Assembly: GCF_001908235.1 (NCBI RefSeq) | Contig: NZ_LGHK01000183.1 | Location: forward strand, 1-32,174 | From: Bradyrhizobium sp. NAS96.2 | GTDB taxonomy: Bacteria > Pseudomonadota > Alphaproteobacteria > Rhizobiales > Xanthobacteraceae | Direction: 5' to 3' | Length of the DNA stretch: 32,174 bases | Shown: one piece after another, positions 18,401 through 25,657 of the stretch | Layout: each line of letters begins with the position of its first letter | Position numbering within the stretch: position 1 is the stretch's first letter | Program-made: the position numbers and the translations under genes | The notes under the pieces: model-generated | Databases searched by the model: none | Told to the model about the DNA's origin: nothing | Seen by the model: the letters and a program-made list of their open reading frames with translations, nothing else

Positions 18401-18563
18401 TGTCATACTGCACGATCGTGCTCGAGCCGCCGGCGCCGGTGGAGTCTGCACCATTGCCGTATTCGACGAAGATCGTCCCGTTCGCAGTCGTAATGGAGTC
18501 CGGAGCTGCTGCGTCAACCGCCGTGCCCGACGCGAACGTTTTCATTCCGCTGATCGTAACCAT
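15462..18563 (-). CDS. Large three-repeat beta-propeller-like protein, probably type I secreted
   Basis: A 1033-residue acidic, Gly/Asp/Thr-rich protein that I do not recognise as a named family. It is three tandem repeats of about 315 residues (about 8-315, 321-640, 646-955). Each carries FVEYGNGADSTGA, GSVDGLKYNP..G..WALQNQDG, RGYDDVVFKG, DPDSLKLA.(D/N)GDL.(F/L), and SGL..(N/D)DYYAS(V/I).SL.(G/A)FGQVD. The rhythm of short beta strands suggests each repeat is one SMP-30/NHL-like propeller. There is no N-terminal signal peptide. The ~78-residue tail (ADSFVFADGG... to AFHLT) is Ser/Ala-rich and ends in a short hydrophobic patch, as in many rhizobial type I secretion substrates (inference). GGGAG lies 7 nt before the ATG. 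It is convergent with the MFS gene and bracketed by two copies of that gene's 3' end. Alternatives are a surface adhesin or a calcium-dependent lactonase-like enzyme. Confidence 0.85.
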   Translation of the reverse strand: MVTISGMKTFASGTAVDAAAPDSITTANGTIFVEYGNGADSTGAGGSSTIVQYDKNGKVEHTYTIAGSVDGLKYNPYTGEIWALQNQDGNSTLTLIDPLTHKVTGPLSFADPSATRGYDDVVFKGDKVFLSYTNPDGAGDPTLVELLNGDHPSGTLLTSTILTDGATGFNTVTGATEVVPQSDPDSLKLAPDGDLIFTDGADGTIIDVQHPGTASQAIAFTTIKGIPAGSVGNSGLDDVIKPGATAGTFYMTDTKTGNVYSFLASGLDTNDYYASVASLGGFGQVDPTTGVFTPLVTGANFSAAHGLIFVPDKNAPPMAHVDSIATFAAPPNGVTGLDSITIANKYVFVEYGNGVDSTGAAPGDSTIVQYDRAGHFVHAYSIAGSVDGLKYNPETGMVWALQNQDGRSSLSLIDPNTQTITAHFDYANPSTSRGYDDVVFKGNEVFLSYTNPTGNGDPTIVKLLSGTNPKPGDLLTTTPVLLDGAVGYDTVTGKMEVVPQADPDSLKLAANGDLIFSSGDDGAIIDVQNPGTSHQAIAFTPIQGIPAGSVGSAGLDDVTKPTATSGTFYISDAKDGHVLTVHASGLNPNDYYASVGSLGAFGQVDENTGIFTALVSSENAPGFSFGSPHGVAFVPDKNAAPLPEISAVKTFQAPPDGATQPDSITTAHGSTFVEYGNGADSTGAGGSSTIVQYDRHGDVEFTYSITGSVDGLKYNPTTGDIWALQNQDGNPTLTLINPETHAVSAPLSYADSSTSRGYDDVVFKGDKVFLSETNPVNPGDATVVQLLNGDHPSGTLATKPILEFGATGLDTVTGKTEVVPQNDPDSLKLAPNGDLLLSSGDDGTIIDIKNPGTTHQSVSFTPIAGVGAKAGLDDVIETGVKSGTFTLTDTATDKVFSFHATGLNPDDYYASIGSLKAFGQVDPTTGAFTPLLSADNAPGFDFSSPHGVSFTPDPSPEAGHVATSVHADSFVFADGGNNAGAAAGTPQPFSFEGPSHAEQLAQLASDVSHSSSDWLHETTMQYVAMGHDAFHLT
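15699..18563 (-). repeat. Three ~950-bp tandem repeats within the propeller gene
   Basis: The repeats are approximately 18563-17604, 17603-16629 and 16628-15699. The VEYGNG motif begins at residues 33, 349 and 673, giving periods of 316 and 324 residues. The first and third units look most alike (both VEYGNGADSTGAGGSSTIVQYD); the second has a two-residue variation there. The DNA copies are similar enough to recombine, so copy number may vary between strains. Confidence 0.85.
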
Positions 18564-18859
18564 TTCGATGCTCCCTGAGGGTGAGATGAGGAGTGCAAAA
18601 GGACACCTGACGGACGACGCGTGTGTGACGATTGGCCGCGCAAATTTTCTGCGGTTCGCGGAACATTTTGGGCGTTACGGATTCGTCTTGCCGCTCAATC
18701 GCTTTCGCGATGGCGCAAACCGCAACGCGGAACCTGGCCTCACAAGTTTCAAGAATAAGCCGCAGTGTCGTACGAATTCACTTCGCGCGACGCCGTCATC
18801 TCAAGACGTGGATTGATTAGCGTGCGGTCGGCCATAGCCGGGTCGATGCAAGCAAGGTG
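18564..18859. other. Upstream region of propeller gene, no gene seen
   Basis: About 296 nt of noncoding sequence between the start of the propeller gene and the MFS-tail fragment. It is less GC-rich than the flanks near 18640-18670. Apart from the GGGAG ribosome site (18571-18575) I see no clear promoter hexamers, repeats or open frame. The promoter of the propeller gene should be here. Confidence 0.5.
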
Positions 18860-19083
18860 GGCTGCCTGCACGTGTTCCAGCGAGCTATCGGTCGAAGCCC
18901 GCGCCGCCGCGCTGTCGCTGCACTCGTTCTTCTTCTTCATGGGCCAGACCGTCGGCCCGATCGCCTATGGCTTCGGCCTGCAACACGCCGGCAAGACCGC
19001 AACGCTCGTCTCAGCCGCCGCGGTGATGGTCGTGCTCGGATTTATCTGTGCGAGATTTCTGAAGCAGACGCGGCCGGCGGATG
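18860..19083 (+). pseudogene. Second, diverged copy of the MFS gene 3' end
   Basis: Matches 15161-15390, the 3' part of the intact MFS gene, in the same orientation. By hand alignment over about 208 aligned bases I count 18 mismatches and one 2-nt deletion (near 18877), about 91 percent identity. Most changes are at third codon positions: the ELSVEARA.ALSLHSFFFF to RFLKQ stretch differs by a single residue (Thr to Ala). The 2-nt deletion breaks the frame at its start and there is no proper N-terminus, so this is a non-functional fragment. The synonymous pattern shows that it diverged while still part of a working gene, so it probably came from an orthologue in another lineage. Confidence 0.88.
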
Positions 19084-19148
19084 CCGCCGCGCGGCCGGTC
19101 GTTGCTCTCGCTGTTGAAACGTTTGCATCGATGACAATAGGGCAGCAA

Positions 19149-19675
19149 CTACGTCTTCCGAGTAAACGGCGCGGGCTTGGCCAGCGGGGAGGGGAGCTTG
19201 AAGGGCTGGACCTTGATTGCTCCAGCGCGCAATCTGCCTTCGTAGTTGATGAAGGTGATTAGATCGCCAGTGTACTCGAAATAAGCCTCCTGTGTCAGGA
19301 GAAGGGGCGATATAGAAGAATGAGAGCTTCGTCAGGTCCCTTACCTCCAAATCCTCCTTCGCAAGCTCCTCAAGCGAGACGTAGCAGAGATGTTTACCCT
19401 GGTCGGGGTCATGCCAGTACGCGTGGGCGTACCGGTTGCGGATTGCGAGGCAGTTTCTGAGCGTGTCGATTAGTAGATTGAACTCGGTCCCAAGTCCGAG
19501 GATGGCGCGGCCGAGACCGTCGGCGATCAAAACACGATTTGTCTCGCCTCGAACTCTGAACATGGCCTTGAGGGTGGGTGCCGTTGAGATCAAAGTCCCT
19601 TGCGACTTGGACGCAGTTCATGAGATCCAGTTCTAACTCGCCGTAGTCGAGCAGAAGCCGACCGATGACGGCCAT
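19149..19675 (-). pseudogene. Frameshifted HEPN-like hypothetical gene
   Basis: One protein can be followed through three frames. It starts MAVIGRLLLDYGELELDL at 19675, shifts frame near 19585-19595 into APTLKAMFRVRGETNRVL and on through LAIRNRYAHAYWHDPDQG and VSLEELAKEDLEVRDL. It shifts again near 19290-19305 into TQEAYFEYTGDLITFINYEG and ends at the TAG at 19149-19151. Both shifts are equivalent to one extra base. The reconstructed product is about 175 residues. RNRYAH fits the R-x4-H motif of HEPN-fold proteins, many of which are RNases in toxin-antitoxin or defence systems; this assignment is tentative. The protein resembles conserved hypothetical proteins scattered in Bradyrhizobium. Two shifts could also be sequencing errors, though the rest of the window shows none. 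Confidence 0.72.
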
Positions 19676-19822
19676 TTCCCGGGGAAGGTTCTATGGATTT
19701 GAAACATCGGTCACGCTGCCGGGAATCTTAGGTGAGAGTACGTCATGATGCCGTCCCGAAAGAACCTTTCTATGTTTGCCTTCAGGCGGTAAGCAGACGC
19801 GGCGAATTTGCCAGCGCCCGCT

Positions 19823-20299
19823 CTAACCCCTCCCGCGATACGTCGCGACGCCCTGATCGGGAACCCACAGCCCCTTTGACAGGCGGCCGGTCTGGAAGAA
19901 CACGTCGATCGGGATGCCGCCGCGCGGATACCAGTAGCCGCCGATGCGCAGCCATTTCGGCTTGATCTCGTCCGAGATCCGCCGGCCGATCATGACAGTG
20001 CAATCCTCGTGGAAGGCGCCGTGATTGCGGAAGCTCGCGGCGAACAGTTTCAGCGATTTGGATTCGAGCAGCCAGCGGCCCGGCACATAGTCGATCACCA
20101 GATGGGCAAAGTCCGGTTGGCCCGTTACCGGGCAGATCGAGGTGAATTCCGGCACCGTGAAGCGTACCAGATAATCGGTACCAGCCTGCGGGTTGGGCAC
20201 GCGGTCGAGCTGCGCCTTTTCCGGCGTGTCGGGCCATTCCACCGCACGGCCGAGCTGCAGGCCGGGGGAGGTCGTTGATTTGCTGGATTTCTTCGCCAT
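19823..20299 (-). CDS. queF: NADPH-dependent 7-cyano-7-deazaguanine reductase
   Basis: Reduces preQ0 to preQ1 in queuosine biosynthesis for tRNA wobble modification. The 158-residue protein is the short, unimodular (YkvM/B. subtilis-like) type. The catalytic Cys is in PEFTSICPVTGQPDF (about Cys56), followed by the QueF motif in LESKSLKLFAASFRNHGAFH, which supplies NADPH and substrate contacts including the Glu and the C-terminal acidic and His residues. The ATG at 20299 (MAKKSSKSTT) has GGAG about 9 nt upstream. Longer in-frame starts upstream read through repeat DNA and are rejected. No other que genes are nearby. Divergent from eno. Confidence 0.95.
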   Translation of the reverse strand: MAKKSSKSTTSPGLQLGRAVEWPDTPEKAQLDRVPNPQAGTDYLVRFTVPEFTSICPVTGQPDFAHLVIDYVPGRWLLESKSLKLFAASFRNHGAFHEDCTVMIGRRISDEIKPKWLRIGGYWYPRGGIPIDVFFQTGRLSKGLWVPDQGVATYRGRG

Positions 20300-20324
20300 G
20301 AGGGGTCTCCGTGGGGTCCTCATA

Positions 20325-20385
20325 GAGCATGATCCGGAAAAGTGGAAACCGGTTTTCCTGCAAAACAACCCCATGCAAAGGACGG
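20325..20385. repeat. Interspersed repeat in the queF-eno spacer
   Basis: GAGCATGATCCGGAAAAGTGGAAACCGGTTTTCC is a composite of an element seen repeatedly in rhizobial genomes (recognised, not searched), with the self-complementary pair GGAAAA and TTTTCC. It is followed by AAAACAACCCCATGCAAAGG (20362-20381), the exact reverse complement of 12775-12794. The queF and eno promoters must lie in or beside it. Confidence 0.6.
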
Positions 20386-20479
20386 CAATGCGGGGCGTCC
20401 GTCACCCGGCCTTTTCCCCCTCGATGCATTGCGGTAGAAGCACCGCCATCCGACCCCCGCACTGCCAAAAGAGGTTCTC

Positions 20480-21763
20480 ATGACTGACATCGTCGACATC
20501 ATCGGCCGCGAAATCCTGGATAGCCGCGGCAACCCCACGGTCGAGGTCGATGTGGTGCTGGAGGATGGGTCGATCGGTCGCGCGGCGGTGCCGTCGGGCG
20601 CCTCCACCGGCGCCCATGAGGCGGTGGAACTGCGCGATGACGACAAGTCGCGCTATCTCGGCAAGGGCGTCGAGAAGGCGGTTGCTGCCATCAACGGCGA
20701 GATCTTCGAGGCGCTCAGCGACCAGGCCGTCGAGGAGCAGGTCGCGATCGACCAGATCATGATCGAGCTCGACGGCACGCCGAACAAGAGCCGGCTTGGC
20801 GCCAACGCCATCCTCGGCGTCTCGCTGGCCTGCGCCAAGGCCGCCGCGGAATCCTTCGACATGCCGCTGTACCGCTATGTCGGCGGTACCTCGGCGCGGA
20901 CGCTGCCAGTGCCGATGATGAACATCATCAATGGCGGCGTGCATGCCGACAACCCGATCGACTTCCAGGAATTCATGATCCTGCCGGTCGGCGCGACGTC
21001 ATTCGCTGAAGCGCTGCGTTGCGGTTCGGAGATCTTCCACACGCTGCGCGGTGAGTTGAAGAAGGCGGGCCACAACACCAATGTCGGCGACGAGGGCGGC
21101 TTCGCGCCGAACCTGCCGTCGGCCGACGCCGCGCTCGAGTTCGTCATGAACGCGATCGGCAAGGCCGGTTACAAGGCGGGCGACGACGTCGTGCTCGGCC
21201 TCGACTGCGCCTCCACCGAATTCTTCAAGGACGGCACCTATGTCTATGGCGGCGAGAACAAGACCCGCTCGCGCTCGGAGCAGGTGAAGTATCTCGCCGA
21301 CCTCGTCGGCCGCTATCCGATCGTGACGATCGAGGACGGCATGTCGGAGGACGACATGGACGGCTGGAAGGAGCTGACGGACGCGATCGGCAACAAGTGC
21401 CAGCTGGTCGGTGACGATCTGTTCGTCACCAACGTGACCCGGCTTGCCGACGGCATCAAGCACGGCCGCGCCAACTCGATCCTGGTCAAGGTCAACCAGA
21501 TCGGCACGCTGACCGAGACGCTCGCGGCGATCGAGATGGCCTACAAGGCCGGCTACACCGCCGTGATGTCGCACCGCTCCGGCGAGACCGAGGACTCAAC
21601 GATCGCCGACCTCGCGGTCGCCACCAATTGCGGGCAGATCAAGACCGGCTCGCTGGCGCGCTCCGACCGTACCGCCAAGTACAACCAGCTGCTGCGCATC
21701 GAGCAGCAACTCGGCACCCAGGCGAAATACGCCGGCAGGGCGGCCTTGAAGGCGCTGGCCTAG
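20480..21763 (+). CDS. eno: Enolase
   Basis: Converts 2-phosphoglycerate to phosphoenolpyruvate in glycolysis; in many bacteria it is also part of the RNA degradosome. The 427-residue length is standard. It begins MTDIVDIIGREILDSRGNPT and has the substrate-loop PSGASTGAHEAVELRD, MMNIINGGVHADNPIDFQEF, GDEGGFAPNLPS, the Mg ligands in LGLDCASTEFF, TIEDGMSEDD and LVGDDLFVTN, and the signature NQIGTLTETL followed by SHRSGETEDSTIADLAV. GAGG lies about 8 nt before the ATG. The next gene starts 47 nt downstream on the same strand. Confidence 0.99.
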   Translation: MTDIVDIIGREILDSRGNPTVEVDVVLEDGSIGRAAVPSGASTGAHEAVELRDDDKSRYLGKGVEKAVAAINGEIFEALSDQAVEEQVAIDQIMIELDGTPNKSRLGANAILGVSLACAKAAAESFDMPLYRYVGGTSARTLPVPMMNIINGGVHADNPIDFQEFMILPVGATSFAEALRCGSEIFHTLRGELKKAGHNTNVGDEGGFAPNLPSADAALEFVMNAIGKAGYKAGDDVVLGLDCASTEFFKDGTYVYGGENKTRSRSEQVKYLADLVGRYPIVTIEDGMSEDDMDGWKELTDAIGNKCQLVGDDLFVTNVTRLADGIKHGRANSILVKVNQIGTLTETLAAIEMAYKAGYTAVMSHRSGETEDSTIADLAVATNCGQIKTGSLARSDRTAKYNQLLRIEQQLGTQAKYAGRAALKALA

Positions 21764-21810
21764 CGCCCCAATTGATCGGGACTGAATAAAACGCAAAAAG
21801 GGAGGTCGGG

Positions 21811-22950
21811 ATGAGTGACGGCAAGAGCGGTCTGCAACTGCGTTCGCTGCTCAAGAAGGATGGCGAGCTGGAATTGTCGTTGGTCAATGTCCCGACCCCC
21901 GAGCCCGGTCCCGACGAGGTCGTGGTCCGGGTCGAGGCGACCCCGATCAATCCGTCCGACCTCGGGCTTTTGATCGGCCCTGCCGACATGGCCGCCGCCA
22001 AGGTCTCCGGCAGCAAGGAACTGCCTGTGGTGACCGCGCGCGTACCGGAAGCGGCGCTGGCGGGCCTCGCCGCCCGGCTCGACGAGTCGATGCCGGTCGG
22101 CAATGAAGGCGCCGGCGTTGTGATCCGGACCGGCTCGTCGGACGCGGCAAAGGCGCTGATGGGCCGGACGGTCGCGATGATCGGCGGTGCGATGTATGCG
22201 CAATACCGCACGCTGCGTGTCACCGAATGCCTGCCGCTGCCCGAGGGCACGACGCCGGCGGAAGGCGCGTCCTGCTTCGTCAATCCGCTGACCGCGCTCG
22301 GCATGACCGAGACGATGCGGCGCGAGGGCCATAAGGCGCTGGTACACACGGCGGCGGCGTCGAACCTCGGCCAGATGCTGAACAGGATCTGTCTCAAGGA
22401 CGGCATCGGCCTCGTCAACATCGTGCGCAACAAGGAGCAGGCCGACATCCTGCACAAGATCGGCGCCAAGCATATCGTCGATTCCAGCGCGCCCGATTTC
22501 ATGGACAAGCTCACCGGCGCGCTGGTCGAGACCGGCGCGACCATTGCCTTCGATGCGATCGGCGGCGGCAAGCTCGCGGGCCAGATCCTGGTCGCGATGG
22601 AGACCGCGATCAACAAGACCGCCAAGGCCTACAGCCGCTACGGCTCGAACGTGCACAAGCAGGTCTATGTCTATGGCAGCCTCGACAACCGTTCGATCGA
22701 GCTGCCGCGCGGCTTCGGCATGGCCTGGGGCGTCGGCGGCTGGCTCTTGTTCCCGTTCCTGATGAAGATCGGTCCGGAGGCGGGCAACAAGCTGCGCCAG
22801 CGCGTGGTCGCCGAGTTGAAGACCACCTTCGCCAGTCACTACACCAAGGTGGTGTCGTTGCAGGAAACCCTGCAGCTCGACAACATCGCCGTCTACGGCA
22901 AGCGCGCGACCGGCGAGAAATTCCTGATCAATCCGAACAAGGGCATGTGA
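21811..22950 (+). CDS. Zinc-independent medium-chain dehydrogenase/reductase
   Basis: A 379-residue protein of the quinone-oxidoreductase-like MDR branch. The GroES-like N-terminal half has PGPDEVVVRVEATPINPSDL and VGNEGAGVVIRTG. The Rossmann half has ALVHTAAASNLGQMLNRIC, in which the usual G-x-G-x-x-G loop is altered to A-x-S-N-L-G, then LVNIVRNKEQADIL with a cofactor-specificity strand and FDAIGGGKL. The structural and catalytic zinc Cys residues are absent, which suggests NADPH-dependent reduction of an enone or quinone rather than alcohol oxidation. The substrate is unknown. GGGAGG lies 7 nt before the ATG. It is 47 nt after eno and could be co-transcribed with it. Confidence 0.9.
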   Translation: MSDGKSGLQLRSLLKKDGELELSLVNVPTPEPGPDEVVVRVEATPINPSDLGLLIGPADMAAAKVSGSKELPVVTARVPEAALAGLAARLDESMPVGNEGAGVVIRTGSSDAAKALMGRTVAMIGGAMYAQYRTLRVTECLPLPEGTTPAEGASCFVNPLTALGMTETMRREGHKALVHTAAASNLGQMLNRICLKDGIGLVNIVRNKEQADILHKIGAKHIVDSSAPDFMDKLTGALVETGATIAFDAIGGGKLAGQILVAMETAINKTAKAYSRYGSNVHKQVYVYGSLDNRSIELPRGFGMAWGVGGWLLFPFLMKIGPEAGNKLRQRVVAELKTTFASHYTKVVSLQETLQLDNIAVYGKRATGEKFLINPNKGM

Positions 22951-22965
22951 TGGAGCAACCGTAGT

Positions 22966-23057
22966 CCGTAGCCCGGATGGAGCGGAGCGCAATCCGGGAT
23001 CAGTCAATCCGCAGACACGGTGGCCCCGGATTACGCTTCGCTGCATCCGGGCTACGG
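22966..23057. repeat. Palindromic repeat at MDR/ddl convergent ends
   Basis: CCGTAGCCCGGATGGAGCGG at the left mirrors GCTGCATCCGGGCTACGG at the right, with inner arms CGCAATCCGGG and CCCCGGATTACGC. It fills most of the 130-nt spacer between two convergent genes, so it can fold on either transcript. This sequence family is different from the 5592-5677 palindrome but is found in the same position. Confidence 0.85.
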
Positions 23058-23080
23058 ATGCCGCGAATGCCCATTGCGCT

Positions 23081-24196
23081 CTACTCGCGCTCGAATGCCA
23101 ACTTCCTGGAGCGCTTGTGACGTTCCAGGGCATGGCCGATCAGGACGTCCATCAGCTCGGATTGCGGCAGGCCGCTGGCCTCCCACAGCCGCGGATACAT
23201 GCTGATGTTAGTGAAGCCGGGCAGGGTGTTCGCCTCGTTCACGAACGCCTGCTCGCCGTGCAGGAAGAAGTCGATGCGCGCCATGCCTTCGCAACCCAGC
23301 ACGCCGAACGTCTTGATCGCGAGCTCCCTGATGCGATCGGCCACGGCAGGCGGGACGTCGGCGGGGACCTGCAGCAGGGCGCCGTCTGCATCGAGATACT
23401 TCGCGTCGTAGGAGTAGAAGCCGTGCTTGTCGGACGGCACGATCTCGCCGAGCTGCGAGGCACGCACGCGGCCCTCGGCATCCTCGAGCACGGAGCACTC
23501 GACCTCGCGGATCGGCGCGATGCTGCGCTCGACCAGGATTTTTCTGTCGAAGCGGAACGCCAATCTGCAGCCGGTCTCGAACTCCTCCGTATTGCGCGCC
23601 TTCGACACGCCGACCGATGATCCCATGTTGGCGGGCTTGACGAACAGCTCCTGCGAGCCGAGGACGCTGACGGCGTCGTGATAGCTGACGGGAGCTTGAG
23701 CCGACATCGCGACAAAGGGGACGATCGGCAATCCCGCCTCGCGCAGCAGGCGCTTGGCGATGTCCTTGTCCATTCCGGCCGCCGAGCCCATCACGCGCGA
23801 GCCGACATAGGCCACGTCGGACAGCTCCAGCGCGCCCTGCACGGTGCCATCCTCGCCATTGGGGCCATGCAGGACCGGGAAGACGACATCGAACGCCGGT
23901 AGTTCCGCCGGGCCCGCCGCCGGTCCCTGGAGCACCACGACACGGCCCCCTCCGCCCGGCAGCAGCGCGAGTTGTGGTCCATGGTCCGGAATGGTCAACG
24001 CGCCGCCACCCGCGCCGGCGCCGTTGCCCGCATCGGCAACGATCCAGCGGCCGTCCCGGGTGATGCCGATCGCCGTGGCCTCATAGCGATCCGCATCGAG
24101 CGAGCGAAGCACGTTCGCCGCCGACGCCCGCGAAACGTCATGTTCGGCTGATCGCCCGCCGAACAGGATTGCAACCCGTGTCTTGCGCTCTGTCAT
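23081..24196 (-). CDS. ddl: D-alanine--D-alanine ligase
   Basis: ATP-grasp ligase making the D-Ala-D-Ala dipeptide for peptidoglycan. With the ATG at 24196 it is 371 residues, the DdlA-like longer size. Visible are VAILFGGRSAEHDVS, VFPVLHGPNGEDGTVQGAL and VAYVGS, then KPANMGSSVGVSKARN (ATP loop), REVECSVLED, DFFLHGEQAFVNEANTLPGF with Mg-binding Asp/Glu/Asn, and FTNISMYPRLWEASGLP. A longer frame to 24436 overlaps the luxR-type gene and is rejected. It is not in a mur/fts cluster, so it may be a second paralogue. It lies 91 nt downstream of the LuxR-type regulator on the same strand. Confidence 0.94.
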   Translation of the reverse strand: MTERKTRVAILFGGRSAEHDVSRASAANVLRSLDADRYEATAIGITRDGRWIVADAGNGAGAGGGALTIPDHGPQLALLPGGGGRVVVLQGPAAGPAELPAFDVVFPVLHGPNGEDGTVQGALELSDVAYVGSRVMGSAAGMDKDIAKRLLREAGLPIVPFVAMSAQAPVSYHDAVSVLGSQELFVKPANMGSSVGVSKARNTEEFETGCRLAFRFDRKILVERSIAPIREVECSVLEDAEGRVRASQLGEIVPSDKHGFYSYDAKYLDADGALLQVPADVPPAVADRIRELAIKTFGVLGCEGMARIDFFLHGEQAFVNEANTLPGFTNISMYPRLWEASGLPQSELMDVLIGHALERHKRSRKLAFERE

Positions 24197-24287
24197 TGCC
24201 CGCTCTTCGGTCGGCTTTGTGCATGGAATCCAGCCACAGTATGGTTGGAAGAACGTGTCGACATTTGGCCCAGGAATACGGCCCGGC

Positions 24288-25517
24288 TTACTTCTGCAAC
24301 AGCAGGCGCACCAGTTCGGCCTGTCGTTTCGACCCGGTCTTGTCGAAGATGCTCGACAGATGCGTTCGTGCCGTTCCGACGGTGATGCCGAGCCGGTCGG
24401 CTGCGGCCTGACGGCCATCACCCTTGATGATTTCAAGTGCGAACGCGGCTTCCGCAGGCGTCAGGCCGAAACGCTGTTGCAGGCCGTCGAGGCGCGCCTG
24501 CATTTCCGTCTCGGGATCGGTAATCAGAACGATCGCGACCGGGCGCCGCGAAACGGTCCAGGGCAGCGCGACCAGCGCTGTTTCCGGCGGCACCGGCGTC
24601 ACGAGAACACCAAGCGGCGATCCGCCGGTTTTCCGCCGCAGCGTGAGTTCGCCGCCGGCACCGATGCCGGCCAGTGCCGGGCAGGACGACACCAGTTTTC
24701 TCAGCAACCGTCCACAGTCGGCGTCGGACGCGGACAGAATGCCGCCTTCGAGCCGCAGCCCATCATCGGCGTCCAGCAAGTCTTGCGCGATGCGGTTGGT
24801 GAACAGCGGCCTTGCCTCGGCATCGACCAGGAGAAAGCCGTGCTGCAATCGATCAAAACCGGCGAGCGCGCTCTCGCTCGCGAAGGTCAGGTGATACACG
24901 CGGCGTTGCAACGCGACGGCGCGGACCAGATGTTGCGCGAGGGTGGCAAACAGCCGCTTCTGATCGGCGCCGAACGGCTGTCGCTTCAGCGATCCGTGGC
25001 TGGTGAATATTCCCGTTGCGCTATCGTCGACGAGGAGATTGGTGGTCAGCGGCTCGACGTCGTAGCCGGCCGGATGCCACCACTCCTGATAAAAATCCGT
25101 GCTGGTGAATTGGTCCTGCGTGATGAAGTTGCCGACGGTGAAAACCTTGCCGGGGGCCTGACCGATGCCGAGCGGCAGCAGCGGATTGCGTGGCGCCCAG
25201 TCCAGCAGGCGGTTGACCAGCACGGGATCGATCCGTGGCGCGAGCAGGTTCGAGAGCCCGGTCGCCGGATCGTACACGCCGAAGATCACCTCCGGTCCGC
25301 CGACGGCATCGCCGATCCGGTTCAGGACGTCAGGCCAGTGCGCGGCATCGAGTGCGGCATCGTAGATCGCGGCGACGAGATCGAGCACCCCCGTCTTCGC
25401 CGGAAAGTGTGCCGCCAACCATCGATCAGCCCCTGCCTGGTTGCAATCTGGCCCGGATACCATTCGCACCGCAAGGCTGGATTGTGGGCATTTCTCGATG
25501 TTGCTGCAAAGTCTCAC
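24288..25517 (-). CDS. LuxR-type helix-turn-helix regulator
   Basis: A 409-residue transcription factor. The C-terminal ~65 residues are a LuxR/GerE HTH: FGLTPAEAAFALEIIKGDG, RQAAADRLGITVGTARTHLS, then IFDKTGSKRQAELVRLLLQ. The rest holds two poorly defined sensor-like regions, a GAF/PAS-type N-terminal segment (about 35-215) and a middle PAS-like segment (LQHGFLLVDAEARPLFTNRI). It has no receiver domain. The start is uncertain: an alternative Met 17 codons in (25466) is plausible. It is divergent from the YadA-like gene 140 nt away and upstream of ddl, so it may regulate the adhesin, ddl, or both; the divergent arrangement favours the adhesin. Confidence 0.88.
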   Translation of the reverse strand: MRLCSNIEKCPQSSLAVRMVSGPDCNQAGADRWLAAHFPAKTGVLDLVAAIYDAALDAAHWPDVLNRIGDAVGGPEVIFGVYDPATGLSNLLAPRIDPVLVNRLLDWAPRNPLLPLGIGQAPGKVFTVGNFITQDQFTSTDFYQEWWHPAGYDVEPLTTNLLVDDSATGIFTSHGSLKRQPFGADQKRLFATLAQHLVRAVALQRRVYHLTFASESALAGFDRLQHGFLLVDAEARPLFTNRIAQDLLDADDGLRLEGGILSASDADCGRLLRKLVSSCPALAGIGAGGELTLRRKTGGSPLGVLVTPVPPETALVALPWTVSRRPVAIVLITDPETEMQARLDGLQQRFGLTPAEAAFALEIIKGDGRQAAADRLGITVGTARTHLSSIFDKTGSKRQAELVRLLLQK

Positions 25518-25657
25518 TCGCCGGCGTTCAGGTTGAAACAGCCGCTTTCCATCCGGGCCTCCGACGAACGTCAGATGCGAGCACCGGGCGACTTGGGGAA
25601 GGTGCCGGAACGGCAGGTCAATCGGCTGACTCGGTCCGTCCGTTTGAGGGGGCTCGC

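Noticed and set aside
15666..18578. Plus-strand long frames opposite the propeller gene
   Set aside because: Their periodicity simply mirrors the three repeats of the minus-strand gene, and they have no domain or ribosome site.
18564..19822. tRNA or integrase remnant that would explain the duplicated MFS end as a site-specific integration
   Set aside because: No tRNA fold, tyrosine-recombinase sequence or short core duplication was seen; homologous recombination explains the arrangement better.
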